Assembly (NCBI GenBank): GCA_028684935.1
Contig: JAQUEX010000012.1
Location: 1 to 36,216 of the forward strand
Reading direction: 5' to 3'
Source of the DNA: Kiritimatiellia bacterium
Lineage (GTDB): Bacteria; Verrucomicrobiota; Kiritimatiellia; RFP12; UBA1067
Length of the DNA stretch: 36,216 nucleotides
Shown here: one piece after another, positions 24,833 through 31,849 of the stretch
Position numbering within the stretch: the stretch's first letter is position 1
Layout: each line of letters begins with the position of its first letter
Notes under the pieces: model-generated
What the model was told of the DNA's origin: nothing
Databases searched by the model: none
Seen by the model: the letters and a program-made list of their open reading frames with translations, nothing else
Program-made: the position numbers and the translations under genes

Positions 24833-25422
24833 TTCACAGCCTTGTCGGCCTTCTTGAGCACGATGTCTGCTATGATCTTGTTGCCTTTGCATGGCTTTAC
24901 GCACATAGGTTCCGCAGCCGCAGGACCAAAGGGCCTATAAAAAAACGACTCGATCCGCGCCAACATGAGGTGTCGCCGCGTCATTAGCGGTACTTTGTAT
25001 TCATAGTTGATGCCTTTTGCCGCAACACATATACGCACATCAACGGATTTAGGATAAGCACTATGATCCGTCTCCCCCGCCAGATATAGCGCGATCGAAC
25101 CCGGCCCACAGGGAAAGAACGGCCCCACTTCATAAACCCCATCGTTATCTGACATTGAAGAACAAACAAAAACACTACTCGAATTGTCAGTCGCTCTGAC
25201 ATGTGCCCCCGTAACCGGGTTCCCTTCTCCATCCGTTATGCGACCTCTGACATACACCCGGTCCGGGAGAGTCTTCACCGCCACGATATAAGAGACAATG
25301 GGTAAACAAACAACCAAACAGGCCAACAGGAACAACCGCGAAAGCATCCACCGCACTGTTTTTGGGGCGATGTACCACCGGTATAACCGGCGGAAAAATG
25401 AATCTTGATAATCCAATCTCAT
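24829..25422 (-). CDS. Membrane-anchored carboxypeptidase-regulatory-like protein
   Basis: 197 residues. A single membrane span (~28-50, LFLLACLVVCLPIVSYIVAV) is followed by a carboxypeptidase-regulatory-like beta-sandwich: VYVRGRITDGEGNPVTGAHV, then SDNDGVYEVGPF. The C-terminus GNKIIADIVLKKADK repeats a tail found at the end of the two other CarboxypepD_reg proteins in this cluster (25598 and 28252) and of a remnant at 25440. The fold is a binding or spacer module, not an enzyme, usually at the cell surface or in the periplasm. Start ATG 25422 has GGAG upstream. Overlaps the esterase gene by four bases (ATGA). Confidence 0.75.
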   Translation of the reverse strand: MRLDYQDSFFRRLYRWYIAPKTVRWMLSRLFLLACLVVCLPIVSYIVAVKTLPDRVYVRGRITDGEGNPVTGAHVRATDNSSSVFVCSSMSDNDGVYEVGPFFPCGPGSIALYLAGETDHSAYPKSVDVRICVAAKGINYEYKVPLMTRRHLMLARIESFFYRPFGPAAAEPMCVKPCKGNKIIADIVLKKADKAVK

Positions 25423-25439
25423 AGCCCCACCCTCTCCTT

Positions 25440-25559
25440 CTATTCTGCCGTTTTCCTGCTTTTCTCGAGTACGATATCCACTCCAATGATCACATTACCT
25501 TTGCTCTTTGGCAGATTGGCATCTTTCTCAACCTTGTCAGCGTGTCCTTCCTTCCGCGT
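25440..25559 (-). pseudogene. Remnant: C-terminal tail of a CarboxypepD_reg protein
   Basis: Read leftwards, ~39 codons end in DANLPKSKGNVIIGVDIVLE followed by KSRKTAE and TAG at 25440-25442. This matches the tails of the intact family members (FPKSEGNVIFVPDIVLKK and LPKSSGNTIFAPDIVIKK) closely, but a stop precedes it at 25560-25562 and no body of the protein is present. It fills most of the 175-bp gap between two intact genes and shows that at least one more copy existed. Confidence 0.7.
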
Positions 25560-25597
25560 TCACGCACGTCCTGTCCAATCCTGCCGGATTAAAAACG

Positions 25598-26527
25598 TCA
25601 CTCCGTCTTCTTTAGCACGATGTCCGGCACGAAAATCACGTTGCCTTCACTCTTAGGGAATGAAAGTTCTTTCCGTTCGGAAAGGTCTTTCCCCATTGTG
25701 CGACTCAAGATACCATTCGCAATTATATTCATCCGCCGCGCCGGTTCCAGTTGTTCATCGGTCACAAGGGCAACCACGAGGGATTCTTTCGGATAGGCGT
25801 ACCCGTGCTTATTAACGCTCACCACAAAGGCCCCTGGCACATGCAGAGACTTTTCGTCCGTCAAATACCAAGCCACTTTGAGCCAATCCGCCGGAACAAC
25901 ATCGTTGATCTCATACCGACCCTCGTTATCGGTGACCGTTCGCCGCTCGAATTCCGAAGTTTCTGCCCCCTCAGGCCAGATGAGTACACTGGCATATGGA
26001 AGCCCTTTTCCCTGTTCGTCCACCACCCGTCCTTTCATTGTTATCTGATCATTTCGTAATTGCAGCCAAATGTCCTTCGTTCCCGAAAAGAGGGTTATTT
26101 CAGTTCTCGCGGTGGCCGTGCGGCAGACACCGCGAACCCCGGTTGGCATGTCGGGTTTCACTGCGCACATGGTGTACCGTCCCGGCGGAAGATTTTCAAA
26201 CCGGAAGAATCCATCCGGGTTACTCACGGCCGTCTTTTGGACTCCCATCCCTTCAAGTTGGACTTTCTGTCCTCCGGCCTTACGCAGAGCGATACCATTC
26301 GTGCTGTTGATGGTTTCCACCAAGTTTGTAATGCTGTCGATTTTCATCGCCTCCAGCTTGTCAAGAAACGCATGAACGTCACGTTCAACAATCGTCCCTG
26401 TGATACTCACACTCGCATGTTTTTCAGAAACAGTTTTCTTTTGAATTGGATTTGCCTGAATGTCGCAAATCGGCACCATGCAAAGCGCCAAGAACCAGTT
26501 TCTTATTGTTTTCAGTCGTGTGCTCAT
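25598..26527 (-). CDS. Secreted protein with two carboxypeptidase-regulatory-like domains
   Basis: 309 residues with a signal peptide (~1-25). Domain 1 (~40-150) contains KVQLEGMGVQKTAVSNPDGF and FENLPPGRYTMCAVKP; domain 2 (~160-240) contains MKGRVVDEQGKGLPYASV and VTDNEGRYEINDV, both standard CarboxypepD_reg/Cna-B-like signatures. The end FPKSEGNVIFVPDIVLKKTE is the tail shared by the family in this cluster. Such domains act as beta-sandwich spacers or binding modules outside the cell; no catalytic residues are seen. GGAG precedes the ATG at 26527 by 7 nt. It lies directly downstream of cysteine-rich protein 1 (29-bp gap), as its paralogue lies downstream of cysteine-rich protein 2. Confidence 0.8.
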   Translation of the reverse strand: MSTRLKTIRNWFLALCMVPICDIQANPIQKKTVSEKHASVSITGTIVERDVHAFLDKLEAMKIDSITNLVETINSTNGIALRKAGGQKVQLEGMGVQKTAVSNPDGFFRFENLPPGRYTMCAVKPDMPTGVRGVCRTATARTEITLFSGTKDIWLQLRNDQITMKGRVVDEQGKGLPYASVLIWPEGAETSEFERRTVTDNEGRYEINDVVPADWLKVAWYLTDEKSLHVPGAFVVSVNKHGYAYPKESLVVALVTDEQLEPARRMNIIANGILSRTMGKDLSERKELSFPKSEGNVIFVPDIVLKKTE

Positions 26528-26556
26528 GATAGACTCCGGTCGTTAAGTTTCATTAT

Positions 26557-27705
26557 TCATTCCGCTGGTGGCGTCGAGTCCAGAGGAAAAACAGTACATG
26601 CGTCAGAATCAGGGTTCCAGCTTTCCTGATCGCCTCCCGAACATCCGCCACCCGGGCATTCGTCTTCTGGCGGCAACCCGTTAGGGCATTTATCCTCCGT
26701 TCTTCCCCCTCCTGGACAATCGTCCTTTTCCGGCGAACCGTCGGGGCATTCATCGAAAGCATCGGTGCCGCCAGGGCAATAGTCGTCGTCGTTTGGAACT
26801 CCCGCTTCACAGGTGTCGACCGCCGAAGATCCGCCTGGGCATGAGTCACCCAAACCATCTTGTTCTACTTGCCCCTGCCCATTACAAACATCTTGTTCCG
26901 GAGTGCCATCGATACACTGGTCCGAACCCGTGCTTTGACCGGGGCCATCATTGGGGCTTGTATCACAAAAGTCGTCCCCGCCAGCCCCCTCAGGATGATT
27001 TTGTCCATTAATACAGGTGTCATCGTCTGTAAGTGTGCATTCATCTTGCGATTCACCGTTGACCTCATGGCAATCATTCTCGTCCCCGGTCCCTATAAGC
27101 CAAGGAATTGTCCGTGGCGGGCAGTCATCTCCATCGGCAACCTTTCCCGTGTCGCATTCGTCCTGCTCCTCACCGTTGGTCATATGGCCACCGCCGAAAC
27201 ATTTGTCCCCTTGAGCAATCGTCCCATTCGGCGGACAGTAATCCATTGATTTCTGCCCGTTCGGACAATTGTCGCGTGGGGAGTTTGCATCGCAAACATC
27301 GTCAGCGGTGGTTCCCGATTCGCATTGGTCTGAGTCCAATTTTTCAGCCTCGTTGCAAACGTCGGCTGTTTTGAGCCCGGAATTGCAGACATCTTCGTTC
27401 CTGTCCCCGTTTGAAGGACAATAGTCTTGTGGCGGATTCTCTCCCGGACATTTATCCGGATCAAGAAAGCTACACACATCCTCCGCATCCACTCCTCCCG
27501 GACAATCATCCGTAATTCCCGCAACGGGATCGCAGGTTTCAGGCGACGGAAGAGTTGTGGCCAGTCCATCGCCGCCCAGCAGCTTGAAATGCGCAAAAAC
27601 TCCCAACCCGACCATCTTCGCGATCCCGCCCGCGAAATGGCGACGCGACACATCGGCCTTTTTCAATCCTGTCACATTTGATTTGCTGTTTATTCCACAT
27701 TTCAT
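26557..27705 (-). CDS. D-x-C repeat cysteine-rich protein 1 (putative modified-peptide substrate)
   Basis: 382 residues, not recognised as a known family. Residues 1-~50 form a leader with SRRHF at 20-24 and a weakly hydrophobic run after it (AGGIAKMVGLGVFAHF), a Tat-like signal. From ~58 on there are about 28 units of 8-17 residues, most often like CPGGxPxED-x-C; all but three Cys of this region have Asp at position -2 (e.g. EDVC, PDKC, QDYC, SDQC, DDVC, KDDC). Exceptions are ETC, NDC and GGGC. Asp, Gly and Pro dominate; basic residues are few, so the protein is very acidic. Upstream is a broken copy of the SPASM maturase; the intact maturase lies 2.6 kb away in the same transcript direction. 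Modification by that enzyme is inference. Confidence 0.8.
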   Translation of the reverse strand: MKCGINSKSNVTGLKKADVSRRHFAGGIAKMVGLGVFAHFKLLGGDGLATTLPSPETCDPVAGITDDCPGGVDAEDVCSFLDPDKCPGENPPQDYCPSNGDRNEDVCNSGLKTADVCNEAEKLDSDQCESGTTADDVCDANSPRDNCPNGQKSMDYCPPNGTIAQGDKCFGGGHMTNGEEQDECDTGKVADGDDCPPRTIPWLIGTGDENDCHEVNGESQDECTLTDDDTCINGQNHPEGAGGDDFCDTSPNDGPGQSTGSDQCIDGTPEQDVCNGQGQVEQDGLGDSCPGGSSAVDTCEAGVPNDDDYCPGGTDAFDECPDGSPEKDDCPGGGRTEDKCPNGLPPEDECPGGGCSGGDQESWNPDSDACTVFPLDSTPPAE

Positions 27706-27975
27706 AATACACCGCCCTTTCCTTCTATTTGCTGCCCATGCGCACCTTCCGTTCTTCCGCCTTCAACCGCGTATAAAACGCCACCGCTTTCTTGATGTGT
27801 TTCTCCATCTGCTCACAGTGGCGGTCGCTGAATTTGAAGGAGCCATCCGCCTGTGCGATCTCCCACGGGCACGGCCCCTTGCACTGCGCCCACAACCAGC
27901 ACGATTCGCATTTAACTGCCACGCACGCACGATAGTCGCGCCAGAACTTTTTGCACCGTCCGTAATCCGGTCCAT
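27626..27975. repeat. 350-bp perfect direct repeat, copy 1
   Basis: Identical base for base to 30258-30607 (offset 2632). It covers the first ~27 codons of cysteine-rich protein 1, the 19-bp gap with its ribosome-binding site, and the 3' end of a maturase fragment. Single mismatches begin just outside both ends. Identity includes non-coding and third-codon positions, so it reflects recent duplication or gene conversion. Confidence 0.9.
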
Positions 27976-28039
27976 CCTCGATTGTTCCTATTCTCCAGGC
28001 TTCCATTCCCACAAACCTGTGGCACGGGTACAGCATGCC
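27725..28039 (-). pseudogene. Broken copy of the radical SAM maturase: SPASM C-terminus only
   Basis: About 104 codons equal to the last part of the maturase at 30357-31844, from DGMLYPCHRFVG to the KVRMGSK end, with only a few changes (all near its 5' end). The radical SAM core is absent. It is joined at 28036-28040 to the 5' part of an esterase gene in a different frame, with a short shared TGGGG at the junction, so no sensible fusion protein is made. Its 3' end still delivers the ribosome-binding site region of cysteine-rich gene 1. Confidence 0.85.
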
Positions 28040-28248
28040 ATCGCCCCACTGTCCCCGTTGCATCCCGGCGCAAGTACCAGCACCGCCGATGGGTTCTGGT
28101 GCATCACCACAACCAGCTCTGCCCGCGTCATTCCCGGAACAGGAACAAACGTATACCGGACAGGAACAAACGTATACCGGACGGGCGGAACAGCGCACAA
28201 GCGCCAAGCCATGAATACAACCGCCGCCGCACCAATACCTTTTCGCAT
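28036..28248 (-). pseudogene. Broken copy of the esterase gene: signal peptide and N-terminus only
   Basis: The ATG at 28248, 3 bp after the CarboxypepD_reg stop, starts a signal peptide and then PVPGMTRAELVVVMHQNPSA and VLVLAPGCNGD, clearly matching the start of the intact esterase at 24832 (PAPGMTRAELYVVSVSN..., VLVLTPGCNGNG). Similarity stops at the junction with the maturase fragment. The Ser/His active-site part is missing. It contains a 21-bp tandem duplication at 28139-28180. Confidence 0.8.
28139..28180. repeat. 21-bp tandem duplication
   Basis: Two perfect adjacent 21-bp copies (28139-28159 and 28160-28180), each beginning ACAGGAACAAACG, encode a doubled VRYTFVP in the esterase fragment. 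The intact esterase has a single equivalent. It is probably slippage in a gene no longer under selection. Confidence 0.9.
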
Positions 28249-28251
28249 CTC

Positions 28252-29196
28252 TCACTCTGCCGTCTTTTTGATCACGATATCTGGCGCAAAAATTGTATTT
28301 CCTGATGATTTTGGAAGCTCATCCTTCGTCTTATTGCTGAGGTGTTGCGAACCTTTGCCCCATCGGGCTTGCACGGCGTTCATCGCGCCATGAAACCTTT
28401 GGGCCTGCTCTAACAAACTTTTTGAAACCAATGGCATCCTCGGACAAATCCCCTTTCCAGAGTCATTTTCAGCGTATATCTCGAAGTAGAAAGGGTTTTG
28501 CCCCACCGTTGGATCTCCCCCGTTCAACCAGCCTCCGGCTGCCCAGACGGACGGTTGCGGAATATCTTTTAGATCGTAGTTTCCGTCCTTGTCTGTTACA
28601 GCCTTGAATGTCCGCTCGGCTCCCTGTTCCGGTCGCGGGACACCATATCCCGTCACTCTGGCTCCCGCAACGCTCTTGCCCTCGGCATCGACAACCTTGC
28701 CTTTGACCGCCATACGCTGTCTTTCACCCAATGTCATTTCAAGATGCGCATGCCGAGTTCCAAGTTTGACTTTTTCCTTCGCCGTGAACGAAACCCCTCC
28801 GCGCCCGAGAATATCCCGTTTTTTTTCAACCGAGACTTCGTAGTCACCTGGCTGGAGATTTCCAAACTCAAAATTTCCCCATTCATCCGTCCGGGTTTCC
28901 AATTTCATTCCTTGTCCCAATAACCGTACCACAGCGTTTGACGACCATGTTCCAAAATGCGCGAACACAGCGCGTTCTAATGCTGCCGGCGTATTAATCC
29001 GTTTCAACTGCTCGGCGGCCGCCTCCGTGAATTCGACCTCGCATTCCGTCACACTCCCGGATAGGCCCAACCTAATCGTCTGATTTTTATCTGGGACACG
29101 AGCAGAACCGTCCACAGCCCGACAATGACTCAACAGACCGATTGCCAGAAAAACCACATATCCCAATCGCTTCCATGATTTGTGTTGCCTTTTCAC
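28252..29196 (-). CDS. Secreted protein with two carboxypeptidase-regulatory-like domains (paralogue)
   Basis: 314 residues from a GTG at 29196 preceded by GAAAGG. Signal peptide ~1-28. Domain 1 (~45-150) contains LETRTDEWGNFEFGNLQPGD and YEVSVEKK; domain 2 (~160-245) contains VKGKVVDAEGKSVAGARVTG and VTDKDGNYDLKDIP. The tail LPKSSGNTIFAPDIVIKK matches those of the proteins at 25598 and 24829. Overall plan equals the 25598 protein, but the sequences are well diverged. It sits 28 bp after cysteine-rich gene 2, mirroring the other copy, so the cysteine-rich/CarboxypepD_reg pair is a unit. A role in binding, exporting or displaying the modified protein is plausible but unproven. Confidence 0.8.
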   Translation of the reverse strand: MKRQHKSWKRLGYVVFLAIGLLSHCRAVDGSARVPDKNQTIRLGLSGSVTECEVEFTEAAAEQLKRINTPAALERAVFAHFGTWSSNAVVRLLGQGMKLETRTDEWGNFEFGNLQPGDYEVSVEKKRDILGRGGVSFTAKEKVKLGTRHAHLEMTLGERQRMAVKGKVVDAEGKSVAGARVTGYGVPRPEQGAERTFKAVTDKDGNYDLKDIPQPSVWAAGGWLNGGDPTVGQNPFYFEIYAENDSGKGICPRMPLVSKSLLEQAQRFHGAMNAVQARWGKGSQHLSNKTKDELPKSSGNTIFAPDIVIKKTAE

Positions 29197-29224
29197 GTTA
29201 ACTACCTTTCAAGAATCTCTGCCG

Positions 29225-30337
29225 TTATTCACCCAAATCCGGTGGCCTTGACACGCATGTGTCATGCGGAATGATATTGCACTCATCCGGGGCAATATAT
29301 CCTTCTTCTTGGTCACCGCCTGCGCACCCCTGCGCGGATGTGCATTCATCTTCCGGAGGATCCCCCGTCGGACATTCGTCTTGCGCAGGTTGCCCTCCAG
29401 GACATTCGTCGACATCTCCCCATTCCGGGTGACACTCATCGTTGTTAGCCTCCATACCAACACAAACATCATCACTGGTGTTCGTACAATGGTCTACCGC
29501 CTGCCCCCCCCCTGGACAAGCATCGTAAGCACCATGGTCCGTGCTATTCGAAAGGCACCGATCTGCATCATCTGTTCCATCGCCACAATCATCACTCGCG
29601 ACCCAAGACCCCTCACACCAATCGTCACCTCCATTTTCTCCACGTCCAGCATTGGTGCCATTAGGGCAAGAGTCATCATCAAAAACATCAGGAAATGTTG
29701 CACATTCATCAGGGTGATCATGTTTACAGTCATCTTCCAATGAATGTGATCCTCGGCTACATTGGTCACCACCACTTGGGCCTGACCCTTCTGGATCACA
29801 AGTGTCCAACCCATTAGGAGTGGGATCACCTCCGGGACATTGATCCCCCATGGCATCGGTACCATTCGGCGGACAATTATCTGTGTCATTCTGACCAGTC
29901 GGGCACTGGTCAGCGGGAGGAGTATTGTGAGAACACTCATCATCGGCAGGAAGTCCCGATTGGCATTGATCCGATAAGGGGTCGGACGCCTCATTGCAAA
30001 CATCCTCCGGAGCGGGACCACCTTGGCACACGTCCTCTTCCCTATCCCCTCCCGATAGACATATATCTTCAGGTGGCTTCGCCCCCGGGCATTTGTCTGG
30101 ATCGGCCCCGGGCATGCAATTATCTTCTTCGTCTCGTCCTCCGGGACAGGCATCCTCAGTTGAGGACATCCCCCAATTCACCATATTTTCCGCTTTTAGC
30201 TCTCTTCCCAGTAGTGTGAAATGCGAAAAAACGCCCAAGCCGAGAACCCGCGCGATTCCGCCCGCGAAATGGCGACGCGACACATCGGCCTTTTTCAATC
30301 CTGTCACATTTGATTTGCTGTTTATTCCACATTTCAT
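29225..30337 (-). CDS. D-x-C repeat cysteine-rich protein 2 (putative modified-peptide substrate)
   Basis: 370 residues. Residues 1-29 are identical to cysteine-rich protein 1, including Tat-like SRRHF (20-24). From ~62 on I count 28 D-x-C units with spacings of 8-17 residues (commonest 10): EDAC, EDNC, PDKC, EDIC, EDVC and so on to HDTC. The one exception in the repeat region is QGC near the end, matching the GGGC exception in protein 1. The x residue is free (A, N, K, I, V, Q, E, T, D, W, R, H). The first six or so and the last few units align with protein 1, while the middle differs in sequence and spacing. No cofactor-binding family (metallothionein, EGF, ferredoxin) fits. It is 19 bp downstream of the intact maturase gene with a GAAGGAAAGGGCGG ribosome-binding region. 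Confidence 0.85.
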   Translation of the reverse strand: MKCGINSKSNVTGLKKADVSRRHFAGGIARVLGLGVFSHFTLLGRELKAENMVNWGMSSTEDACPGGRDEEDNCMPGADPDKCPGAKPPEDICLSGGDREEDVCQGGPAPEDVCNEASDPLSDQCQSGLPADDECSHNTPPADQCPTGQNDTDNCPPNGTDAMGDQCPGGDPTPNGLDTCDPEGSGPSGGDQCSRGSHSLEDDCKHDHPDECATFPDVFDDDSCPNGTNAGRGENGGDDWCEGSWVASDDCGDGTDDADRCLSNSTDHGAYDACPGGGQAVDHCTNTSDDVCVGMEANNDECHPEWGDVDECPGGQPAQDECPTGDPPEDECTSAQGCAGGDQEEGYIAPDECNIIPHDTCVSRPPDLGE

Positions 30338-30607
30338 AATACACCGCCCTTTCCTTCTATTTGCTGCCCATGCGCACCTTCCGTTCTTCCGCCTTCAACC
30401 GCGTATAAAACGCCACCGCTTTCTTGATGTGTTTCTCCATCTGCTCACAGTGGCGGTCGCTGAATTTGAAGGAGCCATCCGCCTGTGCGATCTCCCACGG
30501 GCACGGCCCCTTGCACTGCGCCCACAACCAGCACGATTCGCATTTAACTGCCACGCACGCACGATAGTCGCGCCAGAACTTTTTGCACCGTCCGTAATCC
30601 GGTCCAT
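30258..30607. repeat. 350-bp perfect direct repeat, copy 2
   Basis: The partner of 27626-27975. It covers the start of cysteine-rich gene 2, the intergenic ribosome-binding region and the last ~83 codons of the intact maturase gene. Confidence 0.9.
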
Positions 30608-31844
30608 TCCCGATTGTTCCTATCCTCCATGCTTCCATCCCAACAAACCTGTGGCACGGGTACAGCATGCCGTCGGCCCCAACGGTCGTCGTTCCCCGGC
30701 ACGCCCCGCATTTGAACGGACTTACCTTGCGGGCCGTCGTTTTAACGCTTTTCTCCTGTTCTTCCACGAAATAAGAATAGGGATAATACTTAGGCCTCTC
30801 TCCGTGCGCCAGTTTGTCCAGCATCCACGGGACAATCTCCTCATTCGCCTGACGCTCGCACGATGCGAAATCGTCGTCGGTGAAATCCACCGGGCTTTTG
30901 TGAACCGGGTTTACTACCCGTCCCAGAACAATGCGCGTGAACCCGAACTCCTCAAAATAACGGACCAAATCCAGCATCCGAGGAACCGGATGTGCCATGG
31001 TGCAACGTACCGTCACGGCACGTCGCCGGGCCATGAGTCGCCTTATGCCAGTTGCAGCGGCGTCAAAGGACCCTTCCCCTCCCCTAGTCGGACACTGCGC
31101 GTTATGGATTTCCGGCGGCCCGTCGAGGCTCACCATCAGACCGAAATTGTATCGCTTGATGACCGTGATGACATCGTCGTCCAGCAGAGTCCCGTTCGTC
31201 GTCATGGAGTAAAAGACTTTCTTTCCATGAAGCTTCCCCAATTTCTGACTGTATTCGACGGCGAACATGAACACGGGTTTATTCAATAGCGGTTCGCCCC
31301 CGAAAAAGGTGATGCTGACCTGCTCGCTCTTTCCACTCACGGCGAAAAGCCAGTTAATCGCCTGCCGCGCCACCGTCTCGCTCATCAGACCTTGGTTCGG
31401 CAGTATGTCACGGCAGGTCCCGCAGTAGCAGTAGGTACAGGCCAGATTACAGGTCTCTGCCAACGCAAGTTCCAGCTTGTTCCACGGCGTGGCGTCGTAC
31501 CGATGCCGCAGCTCTTTTTCAAGACGGTCCGAACTCACAGAATAATCGGGCCGTTTGAAAAGCCCGTTTCTTGCCAGAGCGCGGACTTCGCTCGCCACGC
31601 TCTTAACGGTTGATTCCGGGAACTCTCCCTGTCCGAGCATGACGCCCTTGGCATCGTCAACGGAATGGCTCTGGCAGAGTTCCAGAAAACGTAGCGTCGG
31701 CGGATCGATGCGGATGAAACGACAAGACGTAGTATCGTAGACAAAGCTATCTTCCCCAGCTTCAAAGACACGATATGGTGGTGGATTACAGACCGTTGAG
31801 GGCTGCGTTCTGGGTTTTGAATTTGTACTCATGTTCGTCATCAT
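30357..31844 (-). CDS. Radical SAM/SPASM peptide maturase
   Basis: 495 residues from ATG 31844, preferred over GTG 31853 because GAGGTG (31856-31851) lies 6 nt before it. Residues ~15-115 resemble the N-terminal recognition region of peptide maturases (PYRVFEAGEDSFVYD, FIRIDPPTLRFLEL). The radical SAM core carries CNLACTYC (Cys ~132, 136, 139: C-x3-C-x2-C, binding the SAM-cleaving cluster), FFGGEPLL and a LMVSLDGP strand. The SPASM region (~375-480) has KCGAC, MLYPCHRFVG, GRC, then CESCWLWAQCKGPCPW and RHC, enough for two auxiliary iron-sulfur clusters. YPCH(R/Q)FVG is a feature I know from SCIFF- and QhpD-type thioether-forming maturases. The likely substrates are the D-x-C proteins downstream. 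The gene starts 5 bp after the stop of the YD-like gene. Confidence 0.9.
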   Translation of the reverse strand: MMTNMSTNSKPRTQPSTVCNPPPYRVFEAGEDSFVYDTTSCRFIRIDPPTLRFLELCQSHSVDDAKGVMLGQGEFPESTVKSVASEVRALARNGLFKRPDYSVSSDRLEKELRHRYDATPWNKLELALAETCNLACTYCYCGTCRDILPNQGLMSETVARQAINWLFAVSGKSEQVSITFFGGEPLLNKPVFMFAVEYSQKLGKLHGKKVFYSMTTNGTLLDDDVITVIKRYNFGLMVSLDGPPEIHNAQCPTRGGEGSFDAAATGIRRLMARRRAVTVRCTMAHPVPRMLDLVRYFEEFGFTRIVLGRVVNPVHKSPVDFTDDDFASCERQANEEIVPWMLDKLAHGERPKYYPYSYFVEEQEKSVKTTARKVSPFKCGACRGTTTVGADGMLYPCHRFVGMEAWRIGTIGNGPDYGRCKKFWRDYRACVAVKCESCWLWAQCKGPCPWEIAQADGSFKFSDRHCEQMEKHIKKAVAFYTRLKAEERKVRMGSK

Positions 31845-31849
31845 ATCTG

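Noticed and set aside
26557-30337. D-x-C proteins as metallothioneins, EGF-like or ferredoxin-like proteins
   Set aside because: The Cys spacing is one Cys per ~10 residues with Asp at -2; there is no C-x-C or C-x2-C clustering as in metallothioneins or ferredoxins, and no EGF pattern.
26557-30337. CRISPR array or DNA-level tandem repeat in the Cys-rich genes
   Set aside because: The periodicity is at protein level only; units vary in length and DNA sequence.
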